NCBI GenBank assembly: GCA_016715765.1
Contig: JADJZJ010000007.1
Coordinates: forward strand, 91,278 to 155,277
Length of the DNA stretch: 64,000 bases
Source of the DNA: Opitutaceae bacterium
GTDB lineage: Bacteria; Verrucomicrobiota; Verrucomicrobiia; Opitutales; Opitutaceae
Direction of reading: 5' to 3'
The position numbers and the translations under genes were made by a program. Under the pieces are notes generated by a model. That model made no database searches and was not told the origin of the DNA. It was given only the letters and a program-made list of their open reading frames with translations. Below are positions 51,654 to 62,332 of the stretch, piece by piece. Within the stretch, counting starts at the first letter, position 1; each line of letters opens with the position of its first letter.

Positions 51654-52414
51654 ACGACGGCCTGACCAAGACGGAGCTGGCCTTGCTGGAGGCCCTGCAA
51701 CGGGAGCGTCTCCTGTTGCAGCAGCGCGACTGGGTGAGCGGCATCATTCTGCACGAACTTTCGAACGCGGTGACGGTGCTGGGCGGGAGCGTGGAGCTGC
51801 TGGGCACCTCGTTGCCCGGCTCGATGGCGCACAATCTCGCGCTGCTCAAGCTGCAGCAGGGCTCGGGCACCCTGGGCCAGTTGATCGCCGGGCTCCGCGA
51901 ACTGATCGACAGCACCGGAGCGCCGCCGGAATACAGCGAGGTGGAAATGCCCGCCTATGTGCGGGGCCTGGTCGCCGACCCGCTCTTGCTGGACAGCACC
52001 AGCGCGCGGCGGATCAATCTCGTGGTCCGCGAGCGGGACCCCAAATGGCGGATCTCCACCCGGCTGATGCGGCACGCCCTGGGCAACATCCTGCGGAATG
52101 CGCTGCGTTACAGTCCGCCGGCGCAATCCATCACCGTGACCATCGGCGGGCGCCGGCCCCGGCGCTGGATTCATGTGGTTAATCGCGGTCCGAAGATCCC
52201 CGCGGTCGTCCTGTCGCGGTTGTTCATTCCCGGCAAGAAGCACGCGACGGGAGGAATGGGCCTGGGACTTTATATCGTGCAGACCTGTGCGGAACGCATG
52301 GGCGGACGGCTGGTTTTCGGCACGACCCATCGCGCGACGGTTTTCTCGATCCTGATGGAGGAGGCGGCGGAAACAAACCTGGCCGTCATGACGACGACCG
52401 GCCTGGCCTCCTAG
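51650..52414 (+). CDS. Soluble sensor histidine kinase without sensor domain
   Basis: 254 aa. Coiled-coil N-terminus (LTKTELALLEALQRERLLLQ), H-box SGIILHELSNAVTVLGGSVE (His at residue 35), then an HATPase: N-box GNILRNALRYSPPAQSI, a G1-like segment and GGMGLGLYIVQTCAERMGG. No membrane helix, so cytoplasmic. It is the last gene of the peptide-YcaO-78 aa run and overlaps the previous gene by four bases. Its response regulator is not adjacent; the one at 46037-46699 is a candidate. Input is unknown and could come through the YcaO or 78-aa protein. Confidence 0.85.
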   Translation: MNDGLTKTELALLEALQRERLLLQQRDWVSGIILHELSNAVTVLGGSVELLGTSLPGSMAHNLALLKLQQGSGTLGQLIAGLRELIDSTGAPPEYSEVEMPAYVRGLVADPLLLDSTSARRINLVVRERDPKWRISTRLMRHALGNILRNALRYSPPAQSITVTIGGRRPRRWIHVVNRGPKIPAVVLSRLFIPGKKHATGGMGLGLYIVQTCAERMGGRLVFGTTHRATVFSILMEEAAETNLAVMTTTGLAS

Positions 52415-52586
52415 GCCGGGGACGCCGGCGTGCGGCTGGCCAGCAGTGCTTCTTTGCGGGGTTAGTCACCCTAATATGCACGGGGCCGTCGCGGGACGTT
52501 CAGGACGCACCCTTTACATTCAGGCGGCGATTTGACTTACAACAGCCCGGCGGCATTACCCCAACCGTCAAACTCCACCTGTCTCA

Positions 52587-53366
52587 ATGAGTCTCTTCGC
52601 GAACCTCTTCTGTTCTTCCATTGGCCGGAAAATCCTCATGGCGCTCACCGGCCTTATCCTGGTGGGCTTCGCCTTCGGTCACCTGGTCGGCAACCTCCAG
52701 ATTTTTTCCCATCCCGACAAGATCAACGGGTACGCGGTGTTTCTGCACCAGACCGGACCGCTGCTCTGGGTCGCCCGGATCGGCCTGCTGGCCGCCGTGG
52801 GCATCCATATCTGGGCGGCCACGATGCTGACCCTGGAGAACAAGCGCGCCCGCGGGCCCGAGGCCTATGCGGTGAAGACCTGGATCCGCGCGACGATGGC
52901 CTCGCGCTACATCCGGTGGACGGGATACGTGGTGCTGGCCTTCATCATCTACCACCTGGCGCATTTCACGCTCGGCTCGACGCATCCGGAGGACTTCAAG
53001 GACCAGTATCCGTACGTGCTGACCCACGATTACACCGTCCTGGGCTTCAAGGCGGTGGCCGCGGGTTCGGAGGTTCCGAACGTCTATCTCATGGTCTACC
53101 GCGGGTTTGAGAGCGCGCCGGTCGCGATCTTCTACATGATCGCCGTCGGTCTCCTGTCGCTGCATCTCCTCCACGGCGTGGACAGCCTGTTCCAGACGCT
53201 GGGTCTGCGTTCCGCGACCTGGTCCAACTGCCTGCGCCGCGTCGTGGCGCTGCTGTGCATCGCCTACTTTCTGGGCAACCTCGCCATCCCCGGGGCGATC
53301 CTGACCGGCGTGCTCCAGCCCCATCCGGCGGCCCAGGTGCATCAAACCGCGAACGTGCAAAACTGA
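52587..53366 (+). CDS. sdhC: Succinate dehydrogenase cytochrome b subunit
   Basis: A 259-aa inner-membrane di-heme cytochrome b of the type with one fused membrane subunit and five helices. It anchors SdhAB and passes electrons to quinone. It begins MSLFANLFCSSIGRKILMAL and has conserved heme-ligand His residues in FGHLVGNLQIF, GIHIWAAT, IIYHLAHF and LLHGVD. The SdhC-A-B order without SdhD is usual in Bacteroidota and Verrucomicrobiota. It is followed 9 bp later by sdhA. Confidence 0.92.
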   Translation: MSLFANLFCSSIGRKILMALTGLILVGFAFGHLVGNLQIFSHPDKINGYAVFLHQTGPLLWVARIGLLAAVGIHIWAATMLTLENKRARGPEAYAVKTWIRATMASRYIRWTGYVVLAFIIYHLAHFTLGSTHPEDFKDQYPYVLTHDYTVLGFKAVAAGSEVPNVYLMVYRGFESAPVAIFYMIAVGLLSLHLLHGVDSLFQTLGLRSATWSNCLRRVVALLCIAYFLGNLAIPGAILTGVLQPHPAAQVHQTANVQN

Positions 53367-53375
53367 TTTTCCGCC

Positions 53376-55298
<1,923 letters not shown>

Positions 55299-55314
55299 GC
55301 CCGAGGAATCCATC

Positions 55315-56130
55315 ATGGTCGCTGAAAACACCGCCAAGAAAACCTTCTCCGTCACCCTCCGTGTCTGGCGTCAGGCCGGGCCGGCCGCCCCGGGCAAATT
55401 CGTCGACTATCCGGCGTCCAATGTGAGCCCCGACATGTCGTTCCTCGAGTTGCTCGATGTCGTGAACGACAAACTCACCATCGAGGGCGGGGAGCCGATC
55501 GCCTTTGCGCATGACTGCCGCGAGGGCATCTGCGGCACCTGCTCCTGCACCATCAACGGCAAGCCGCACGGCCCCGGCGAAGGCATCGCCACCTGCCAGC
55601 TCTACATGCGCACGTTCGCCGACGGCGATGTCATCATCGTCGAGCCGTTCCGCGCCCGCGCGTTCCCGCTGGTGAAGGACCTCATCATTGACCGCAGCGC
55701 CTTCGACAAAATCCAGCAGGCCGGCGGCTTCATCTCCGTGCGCACCGGCGCGGCGCCCGACGCCAATTCGATTCCCGTGCCGAAGGGCGACGCCGATCTC
55801 GCCATGGATGCGGCGGCCTGCATCGGCTGCGGCGCGTGCGTGGCGGCCTGCAAGAACTCGAGCGCGATGCTGTTCGTCGCGGCCAAGGTTTCGCAATTCG
55901 CCCTCCTGCCGCAGGGCCAGCCCGAACGCGACACCCGCGTGCTCAGCATGGTGGCGAAGATGGATGAACTCGGATTCGGCAGCTGCACCAACCAGTATGA
56001 ATGCAGCGCGGCCTGCCCGAAGCTCATCAGCCATGATTTCATTGCGCGGATGAACCGCGACTATCTCGTGGCGAGCCTGAAATCGGCCTTCGCGCCCGCT
56101 TCCAATGCGAGCGGCGGCGGGGCCGGCTGA
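55315..56130 (+). CDS. sdhB: Succinate dehydrogenase iron-sulfur subunit
   Basis: 271 aa, carrying the three clusters that conduct electrons from FAD to the membrane. [2Fe-2S]: CREGICGTCSC with the fourth Cys in GIATCQLYM. [4Fe-4S]: CIGCGACVAACKN. [3Fe-4S]: CTNQYECSAACPKLI. Last gene of the operon; a strong terminator follows. Confidence 0.95.
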   Translation: MVAENTAKKTFSVTLRVWRQAGPAAPGKFVDYPASNVSPDMSFLELLDVVNDKLTIEGGEPIAFAHDCREGICGTCSCTINGKPHGPGEGIATCQLYMRTFADGDVIIVEPFRARAFPLVKDLIIDRSAFDKIQQAGGFISVRTGAAPDANSIPVPKGDADLAMDAAACIGCGACVAACKNSSAMLFVAAKVSQFALLPQGQPERDTRVLSMVAKMDELGFGSCTNQYECSAACPKLISHDFIARMNRDYLVASLKSAFAPASNASGGGAG

Positions 56131-56154
56131 GGCCGGACGATCTTCCAGTTTTCA

Positions 56155-56184
56155 GGCGCGGTCGCGGGACCGCGCCTTTTTTTT
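56155..56184 (+). terminator. Rho-independent terminator of sdhCAB
   Basis: A 9-bp stem GGCGCGGTC (56155-56163) with GACCGCGCC (56168-56176), a 4-nt loop and eight T residues, 25 bp after the sdhB stop. Confidence 0.93.
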
Positions 56185-56244
56185 GGCCGGGCTGTAACTA
56201 ATCACGGCCCGGGGGGTATTCATGCCAACAACAACTTCATCCCC

Positions 56245-56415
56245 ATGAAAACACTCATCAATTCCATCCTCGCCCTCACGCTCTGCATCCTGACGGCTGC
56301 GACCTTCATCAACGCCGAGGTGGCCTGCGCCATCCTGGCCGCCGCCGGCATCCTCACCATCGCGGTGAACGATTACACCGCCCGGCGCCACGTCGGCCCC
56401 GGGCTGGCGGCCTGA
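56245..56415 (+). CDS. Small membrane protein, 56 aa
   Basis: A short open frame with ATG at 56245: MKTLINSILALTLCILTAAT, a second hydrophobic helix (CAILAAAGILTIAV) and a basic tail NDYTARRHVGPGLAA. Two membrane segments are predicted. Function is unknown. Preceded by the sdhB terminator and followed by its own terminator, so it is probably a separate transcript and a real gene. Confidence 0.7.
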   Translation: MKTLINSILALTLCILTAATFINAEVACAILAAAGILTIAVNDYTARRHVGPGLAA

Positions 56416-56436
56416 GCTCCATCAACCTTCACTCGA

Positions 56437-56471
56437 AGCGGCCCCTGCCTAGCGGCGGGGGTCGCTTTTTT
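56437..56471 (+). terminator. Rho-independent terminator after the 56-aa gene
   Basis: A 13-bp stem AGCGGCCCCTGCC / GGCGGGGGTCGCT (two G-T wobbles), loop TAGC, then six T. It ends at the 3' end of the convergent LEA14-like gene and may serve both. Confidence 0.88.
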
Positions 56472-56474
56472 GTT

Positions 56475-56954
56475 TCATTGGACGGCGGCGCCGAGGGCCT
56501 GCAGGTCGAGCGTGCCCTGGGTCCTGACCGGCATCTTGAGGTCGTTGTCGCCCTCCCGGGTGATGATGACGCTGTCGAGGCGGTAGGAGATGGTCGTCTT
56601 GCCGCGCATGGCGAGCACCTGCTGGACGAGGGCGAGATTTTCCAGCATCAAGGTGACATCGCGCGTGGTCGTGCTGAGCGGAGGCAGACCGAAGGACTGG
56701 TTGTTCACGGCTTTGCCGACGTAGGTGCCGTTGAGGTACAGCTTGTGCGTCGTACCGGTGAAGCCGAAGGGCATGATGTTCTCGTTCACGAACCGCAGCG
56801 TGAGCACCGCCTGCGATTCGAGCAGCGTGCCGCCGGCCGGTTTCAGGTCCACGACGGTGACGGTGATTTCACCCAGTTTCGACTGCAGGTTCTGGCAGCC
56901 GGTAAAAAGAAGCACACTGGCGCACAACCAGGGGAGCAGGCGGGATAATTTCAT
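56475..56954 (-). CDS. LEA14-like (WHy-domain) lipoprotein
   Basis: 159 aa, start at 56954 (MKLSRLLPWLCASVLLFTGC; lipobox FTG-C). The mature part is a beta-sandwich of the LEA type 2/WHy family: SQAVLTLRFVNENIMPFGFT, KLYLNGTYVGKAVNNQSFGL and ISYRLDSVIITREGDNDLKM. These proteins are usually linked with desiccation or membrane stabilisation; the role here is unknown. Convergent with the 56-aa gene. Confidence 0.8.
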   Translation of the reverse strand: MKLSRLLPWLCASVLLFTGCQNLQSKLGEITVTVVDLKPAGGTLLESQAVLTLRFVNENIMPFGFTGTTHKLYLNGTYVGKAVNNQSFGLPPLSTTTRDVTLMLENLALVQQVLAMRGKTTISYRLDSVIITREGDNDLKMPVRTQGTLDLQALGAAVQ

Positions 56955-57050
56955 GGGCGGCAGCATGAGCAGGGCCCGACCGCGACCGCAAGGCCGGCGG
57001 TGAAAATATCATTGCGGCGAAACCGCCGGGGCCGCGCAGGGCGGCAGGGT

Positions 57051-57323
57051 TCAGAACGTGGAGAGGGCGCGGGCGCTCTCCACCACCACCCACGTGCAAC
57101 CGGCGCCGATGATCAGGTAAAGGGCCTGACGGGCCAGCCGGCGTCCCCGCAACACCGTGTCGTGGAAATCCGTGTCCAGGGTCTTGCGGTTGTTTTGGGC
57201 CAAAAAGCTCACAAACCGCGGATTGCGGATCTGCCCGTGCGCGCCGCGGGACAGTCCGGAACGGACGGCGGGGCGGTGCATGAGGTTGAGCAGGACGCGA
57301 AGCACAGTGGGGTCATATCGCAA
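57051..57323 (-). CDS. Small membrane protein of unknown function
   Basis: 90 aa with a C-terminal hydrophobic helix (ALYLIIGAGCTWVVVES). The N-terminal 60 residues are basic with NRKTLDTDFHDTVLRGRRLA. I recognise no family. Divergent from lysA across a 71-bp gap. It could be a real protein, as GC-rich frame bias fits, but the evidence is limited. Confidence 0.5.
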   Translation of the reverse strand: MRYDPTVLRVLLNLMHRPAVRSGLSRGAHGQIRNPRFVSFLAQNNRKTLDTDFHDTVLRGRRLARQALYLIIGAGCTWVVVESARALSTF

Positions 57324-57394
57324 ATTTGGGGTGGTTTTTTCAAGGGGAAACTCGCTTCGTAGGGCGGTTTCACGTTTTTTTCCCCACGCCTACC

Positions 57395-58699
57395 ATGCAC
57401 CATTTCCATTACACCGGGCCCGATCTGCACTGTGAATCCGTTGATCTGGCGGCGGTCGCAAAGCTCTACGGCACGCCGACCTATGTCTACAGTGCAGGGA
57501 CGATGGCGGACAATTTCCACCGGCTGCAGCGCGGTTTCGACGGGGTGGATCTGCAGATCTGCTACGCGGTGAAGGCGAATTCCAACCTGGCCGTTCTGCG
57601 CCACTTCGCGAATCTCGGCGCCGGCTTCGACCTCGTGAGCGGGGGTGAGATCAGGCGGGTGCTGGCCGCCGGCGGCGACGTGAAGTCCAGCGTCTTTGCC
57701 GGGGTGGGCAAGACCGAGGACGAAATCCGGCTGGCCCTGGAAAACGAAATTTTCGCGCTGCATGTTGAAAGCGAACCCGAGCTGGCCCGCATCAACCATG
57801 TCGCCGGCCAGCTGGGCGTCCGGGCGCCCATCGCCATCCGCATCAATCCCGACGTGGATGCGCTCACCCACGCCAAGATCACCACCGGCCGGAGCGACAA
57901 CAAGTTCGGCATTCCGCTGCGGCACGCCGCGGCCGCCTACGAAGCCGCCGCCAAGCTGAAGAACATCCGGATCAAGGGCGTGCAGATGCACATCGGCTCG
58001 CAATTGACCGAGGCCGGTCCGTACCAGGAGGCCGTGGAAAGGATCGCGCCCCTGGCGATGCAGCTGAAGGCGACCCATGGCATCACCTATTTTTCCATCG
58101 GGGGCGGCCTGGGCATCGTCTACCAGGATGCGCTCGCCAGCGGCCAGTCCGCCTGGTGGGAGGCGCTGCCGGCCGACCGCCGGCCCCTGACGCCTGAAAC
58201 CTACGGCGCCGTGCTGGCGCCGCTGCTCGCCCCCCTCGGGCTCAAGGTGATGCTGGAGCACGGCCGCTTCATGGTCGGCAACGCCGGGGTGCTGCTGACC
58301 CGGGTGGAGCACCTGAAGCGCGGCGCGGGCCGGAATTTTCTCATTGTGGACGCCGCCATGAACGACCTCGTGCGGCCGGCCATGTACGACAGCTACCACG
58401 AGATCGTGCCGCTGCACCGCGATTCGTCCCGCCGGGCGCTCACCGCCGACATTGTCGGTCCCGTGTGCGAGAGCGGGGACTGCTTCGCCCAGGGCCGCCA
58501 GATTCAGGAAGTGGGCGAGGGCGAGCTCATCGCCCTCATGAGCGCCGGCGCCTACGGGTACGTGATGGCCAGCCGCTACAACACCCGGGGGTTGCCCGCC
58601 GAGGTGCTCGTGCAGGGCAGCATGTTCGAACTCGTCAACGCCCGCGAAACCTTCGACCAGATCACCGCCCGGGAAAAAGTCCCGGCGTTCCTGAAATAG
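57395..58699 (+). CDS. lysA: Diaminopimelate decarboxylase
   Basis: 434 aa, start at 57395 (MHHFHYTGPDLHCESVDLAA). PLP-dependent fold III enzyme converting meso-diaminopimelate to L-lysine, last step of lysine synthesis. The Schiff-base Lys is in CYAVKANSNLAVLRHF. Other marks are GAGFDLVSGGEIRRVLAAGG, GVQMHIGSQLTE, the glycine-rich loop SIGGGLGI and the C-terminal GPVCESGDCFAQGRQI and GAYGYVMASRYNTRGLPAEV. Length is normal. Stands alone. Confidence 0.95.
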   Translation: MHHFHYTGPDLHCESVDLAAVAKLYGTPTYVYSAGTMADNFHRLQRGFDGVDLQICYAVKANSNLAVLRHFANLGAGFDLVSGGEIRRVLAAGGDVKSSVFAGVGKTEDEIRLALENEIFALHVESEPELARINHVAGQLGVRAPIAIRINPDVDALTHAKITTGRSDNKFGIPLRHAAAAYEAAAKLKNIRIKGVQMHIGSQLTEAGPYQEAVERIAPLAMQLKATHGITYFSIGGGLGIVYQDALASGQSAWWEALPADRRPLTPETYGAVLAPLLAPLGLKVMLEHGRFMVGNAGVLLTRVEHLKRGAGRNFLIVDAAMNDLVRPAMYDSYHEIVPLHRDSSRRALTADIVGPVCESGDCFAQGRQIQEVGEGELIALMSAGAYGYVMASRYNTRGLPAEVLVQGSMFELVNARETFDQITAREKVPAFLK

Positions 58700-58875
58700 G
58701 GCGTCCGTAGACATCCGGAAATGAACCCATCTCGAACCCAGAAACTCAGGGACATGCCGCCGGCTGGCCTCCAGGGATCCTCGTCAGGGTTCCTGCGTAC
58801 AAGATTCAGGCCTGCATGGCCGGGGGCCGGCGGATTTTCCGTGCCGAGGACCGCAAAGGCCGCTAACACCCTCCC

Positions 58876-59874
58876 ATGAACTTCGTGGTCATCGGCGCCG
58901 GAGCCTGGGGCACTGCCTTTGCCGTGCACCTCGCCCGCAACGGGCGGGCGGTCACGCTCCTGCCGCGCCGGCCGGAGCAGGTGGCGGCCATGAACGCGAG
59001 CCGCGAGAATGCCGACTATCTGCCGGGGATCGCCTTGCCGGACAACCTGCGGATCGGGACCGAGCTCGCGCCGGCCCTGGCGGATGCCGCGGTGGTTTTG
59101 CTGGCCTGTCCCTCGCAGGTGCTGCGGGAGACCTGCCTCCGGCTGAAGGCGGCCCTGCCGGCGAAAACGCGGCTGCAGTTTGTGATCAGCCTGGCCAAGG
59201 GCCTGGAGCTTGGCACCCACCTGCGGCCGTCCCAGGTCATGGCCGAGGTCCTGCCTGATGTCCTGGTGGGCTCGATTACCGGTCCGACCAACGCCGCCGA
59301 GGTGGCGCGCGGCCTGCCGGCGGCGATGGTGCTGGCGGCGGTGCGGGAAAGTGGCTGCGTCGCCGAGGTGCAGGCCGCCCTGAGCGGCACCACGCTGCGG
59401 GTTTACACGAGCACCGACCTCGCGGGGGTCGAGATCGGCGGCTGCCTGAAAAACGTCTACGCCATCGCGGCCGGGTGCTGCGACGGATTGAAACTCGGCG
59501 ACAATTCCAAGGCCGCGCTGCTCACGCGGGCCCTCACCGAGATGGTGCGGGTGGGCACGGCGCTCGGCGCCCGCGCCGAGACGTTTTACGGACTCAGCGG
59601 ATTCGGCGACCTGGTGGCCACCTGCCACGGGGCCTGGAGCCGCAACCGCGAATTCGGCCAGCGCCTCGGCGAGGGGGCGAATGCGGCCGGGCTCATTGCC
59701 CACCGCAAGACCGTGGTCGAGGGCTACCGGACCGCGGCGGCCTTCGCGGATCTCTGCGTCGAACGGGGCATCGAGGCGCCGATCCTGCGCGAGGTGCACG
59801 CCATCCTGTACCAGGGCAAGGCGCCGGCCGCCGTCATCGCGGCGCTCATGACCCGCGGGCTCAAGAGCGAATAG
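58876..59874 (+). CDS. gpsA: Glycerol-3-phosphate dehydrogenase [NAD(P)+]
   Basis: 332 aa. Reduces dihydroxyacetone phosphate to sn-glycerol-3-phosphate for phospholipid synthesis. N-terminal dinucleotide-binding VIGAGAWGTAFAVHLARNG, then SLAKGLELGT, GSITGPTNAAEVARGLPAAM, catalytic Lys in EIGGCLKNVYAIAAGCCDGL, and FYGLSGFGDLVATCHGAWSR with NREFGQRLGEG. Length is normal. Confidence 0.95.
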   Translation: MNFVVIGAGAWGTAFAVHLARNGRAVTLLPRRPEQVAAMNASRENADYLPGIALPDNLRIGTELAPALADAAVVLLACPSQVLRETCLRLKAALPAKTRLQFVISLAKGLELGTHLRPSQVMAEVLPDVLVGSITGPTNAAEVARGLPAAMVLAAVRESGCVAEVQAALSGTTLRVYTSTDLAGVEIGGCLKNVYAIAAGCCDGLKLGDNSKAALLTRALTEMVRVGTALGARAETFYGLSGFGDLVATCHGAWSRNREFGQRLGEGANAAGLIAHRKTVVEGYRTAAAFADLCVERGIEAPILREVHAILYQGKAPAAVIAALMTRGLKSE

Positions 59875-60083
59875 CGGACTGGGTCGGAACAATGCGCCGG
59901 CGCTGAACTGCCGCGATGATTGCGAAACCGAAAAGTGTTTCTGGTAGGCCGCCAGCTTGCTGGCGCTCATGGGACGGGAACAAGCTCCCTGCCTAATCGC
60001 CGGCTGCCTTGTTGGCTTAGGGTGGTCGGTCGGTCGCCGGGCTTGCACTGCCCGGACTTTTGCCTTTCACGTCTCCCCGCCCC

Positions 60084-61721
60084 ATGAGTTCACCCCAAGA
60101 CGCCGCGGCCCTGGACCGCAAACACAAGCTGGTCATCTTTGCTTCATCCCTCGGTACGGTCTTCGAGTGGTATGACTTTTATATCTACGGCACCCTCGCC
60201 GTGTTTTTCGGGAAACTGTTTTTCCCGCCGGGCAATGAGACCGCCGGCTTTCTCGCCAGCCTCGCGCTGTTCGGCGTGGGCTTCTCGGTGCGGCCGTTCG
60301 GCGCGCTCGTCTTCGGCCGCATCGGCGACCTTGTCGGCCGCAAGTACACCTTTCTCGTCACGATCCTCGTGATGGGCCTTTCGACCGCGCTCGTCGGGGT
60401 GCTGCCGACCTATGAGAAAATCGGCTTCCTCGCCCCGGTCATCCTCGTGGTGCTGCGGCTCGCGCAGGGCCTGGCGCTGGGCGGCGAATACGGCGGCGCC
60501 GCCACCTACGTGGCCGAGCACGCCCCGCACGGGAAACGCGGTGCCTACACGAGCTGGATCCAGACGACGGCCACCCTGGGCTTCTTTCTCTCGCTCGCGG
60601 TGATCCTCGGCCTCCGGCAGGTCATGAGCCCCGAGAGTTTCGCGAGCTGGGGCTGGCGCATTCCGTTCCTGGTCTCGATCATCCTCCTCGGGGTCTCGGT
60701 CTTCATCCGCCTGAAGCTGGAGGAGTCGCCCGTCTTCGCGGAAATGAAGGCGCAGGGGAAGCACTCGACCGCGCCGCTCACCGAGAGCTTTGCCCGCTGG
60801 CCCAATGCCCAGCTGGTGCTGCGCGCAATTTTCGGCGCCACCGCCGGCCAGGGCGTGGTGTGGTATGCCGGCCAGTTTTACGTGCTCTATTTCCTCAGCT
60901 CCACGCTCAAGGTGGATTACGTCAACACGTACCTGCTCGTGGCCGCCTCGCTCCTGATCGGCACCCCGTTCTTCATCGTGTTCGGCCGTCTTTCCGACCG
61001 CATCGGCCGCAAGAAGATCATGCTCACCGGCTGTCTGCTGGCCGCGCTCACCTACGTGCCGATTTTCCGCGGCCTCACGCAAGCCGCCAATCCCGCGCTG
61101 GCCGAGGCCATGTATCGCGCGCCCGTCGTCCTGCACACGACCGAGTATCGCAACACCGTCGAACTCGCCATCGCCGCGATGGGGGACGCCGCCCGCAAGA
61201 TCATCCTGCCGGGCAAGGTGGTCACGGAGACCGACCAGGCCCGCAATTTCCTCAACGCCCGCGGCGTGCCTTTCACGCTCGCCCCCACGCGGCCCGAGGC
61301 CCCGCTGGTCCTCGATGTCGGCGGACTGACCACCGTGAAGGGCTTCGACGCCCAGGCCTACGACGCCGCGCTGCAGCCCGCCGGTTATCCCAAGTCCGCC
61401 GATCCCGCCGCCATCAACAAGCCCGCGGTGATCGGACTGCTCTCCCTCCTGATGATCTATGTCACCATGGTCTACGGGCCGATTGCGGCGTTTCTGGTCG
61501 AGTTGTTTCCCACCCGCATTCGCTACACCTCGATGTCGCTGCCCTACCACATCGGCAACGGCTGGTTCGGCGGCTTCCTGCCGCTGATCGCGGCGTCGAT
61601 CGTGGTCTTCACCGGCGACATCTACGCGGGACTTTGGTATCCCATCGGCATAGCGCTGATGACCTTCATCGTCGGCGCCCTGGTGCTGCCGGAGACGAAG
61701 GACAACGACATCGACAGCTGA
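60084..61721 (+). CDS. MFS transporter, metabolite:H+ symporter type
   Basis: 545 aa, start at 60084 (MSSPQDAAALDRKHKLVIF). The MHS subfamily pattern is seen: TVFEWYDFYIYGTLAVFFGK, ALFGVGFSVRPFGALVFGRI with GDLVGRKYTF (loop 2-3 motif), RLAQGLALGGEYGGAATYVA, and LEESPVFAEMKAQGK. Twelve helices predicted. A hydrophilic insertion of about 120 residues (61080-61420) lies between helices 8 and 9, unusual for the family. Substrates of relatives include citrate, shikimate and proline/betaine; here unknown. Confidence 0.85.
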   Translation: MSSPQDAAALDRKHKLVIFASSLGTVFEWYDFYIYGTLAVFFGKLFFPPGNETAGFLASLALFGVGFSVRPFGALVFGRIGDLVGRKYTFLVTILVMGLSTALVGVLPTYEKIGFLAPVILVVLRLAQGLALGGEYGGAATYVAEHAPHGKRGAYTSWIQTTATLGFFLSLAVILGLRQVMSPESFASWGWRIPFLVSIILLGVSVFIRLKLEESPVFAEMKAQGKHSTAPLTESFARWPNAQLVLRAIFGATAGQGVVWYAGQFYVLYFLSSTLKVDYVNTYLLVAASLLIGTPFFIVFGRLSDRIGRKKIMLTGCLLAALTYVPIFRGLTQAANPALAEAMYRAPVVLHTTEYRNTVELAIAAMGDAARKIILPGKVVTETDQARNFLNARGVPFTLAPTRPEAPLVLDVGGLTTVKGFDAQAYDAALQPAGYPKSADPAAINKPAVIGLLSLLMIYVTMVYGPIAAFLVELFPTRIRYTSMSLPYHIGNGWFGGFLPLIAASIVVFTGDIYAGLWYPIGIALMTFIVGALVLPETKDNDIDS

Positions 61722-61797
61722 GTCCCGCCGGGACGCGCCGGTTACGCTGCGCGTCGTTGGTCGTACGCCCGCCCGGCCGCGCAGGCGAAGGCACTCC

Positions 61798-62241
61798 TCA
61801 ATCCTTCGCCTGCTCGATGACCGCGACCTTGCCGTCGCGGAACGTGATGCGAATGCGCTCGTCGATGCGGCTGCGATAGACGTCCACCATGGCGGGTTCC
61901 CAGTAGATGTAGTTGCGCTTCCGCACCGGATCGTAGGCGATCAGCCGGCGGTAGCCGACCATCGCGGTGCCGCGATAGTCCTCATGGTAACTGTGATAGA
62001 TCCAGGTCAGGTCGCTGCCCCTGGCGGTGGTGCGTTCGCGCCGGTCATCGGCCTTGCCGAGGGCGATATAAACCTGGTCCGGGGTGTAGCCGATCTCGAC
62101 CGTGCCCTTCCGGAGATTTTCCTGGGTGGCGGGATCGGCGGCGGCGAAGACATCGGCCTTTTCCTTGATGCGGCTGTCAATCGAACTGCAGCCCGCAAGC
62201 AGCAACGCGGCGAGGAGGAAAAAGGGCAGGGCGGTTTTCAT
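61798..62241 (-). CDS. Small lipoprotein with BamE/SmpA-like fold
   Basis: 147 aa, start at 62241 (MKTALPFFLLAALLLAGCSS; lipobox LAGC). The GYTPDQVYIALGKADDRRER segment is like the G-x-x-x-x-V-x-x-x-LG motif of the OmlA/BamE family, followed by beta strands (LTWIYHSYHEDYRG). A role in the outer-membrane assembly machinery is possible but unproven. Divergent from the isomerase gene. Confidence 0.7.
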   Translation of the reverse strand: MKTALPFFLLAALLLAGCSSIDSRIKEKADVFAAADPATQENLRKGTVEIGYTPDQVYIALGKADDRRERTTARGSDLTWIYHSYHEDYRGTAMVGYRRLIAYDPVRKRNYIYWEPAMVDVYRSRIDERIRITFRDGKVAVIEQAKD

Positions 62242-62332
62242 GGGTTTAATGACGCGCAAAAGCTAAGGTTGTTTCCCGGGAATCGCAATTCACGGCTTGG
62301 CGGTGGACCGGGCCCCCGGCAGGCTGGCAGGT

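Noticed and set aside
57324..57394. Lysine riboswitch upstream of lysA
   Set aside because: The gap to the divergent gene is only 71 bp and shows no conserved riboswitch core; too short for the roughly 170-nt element.
59951..59966. Hairpin CGCCAGCTTGCTGGCG as terminator of gpsA
   Set aside because: It has a two-base loop and no T-run, and lies about 80 bp after the stop; it looks like another dispersed palindrome.
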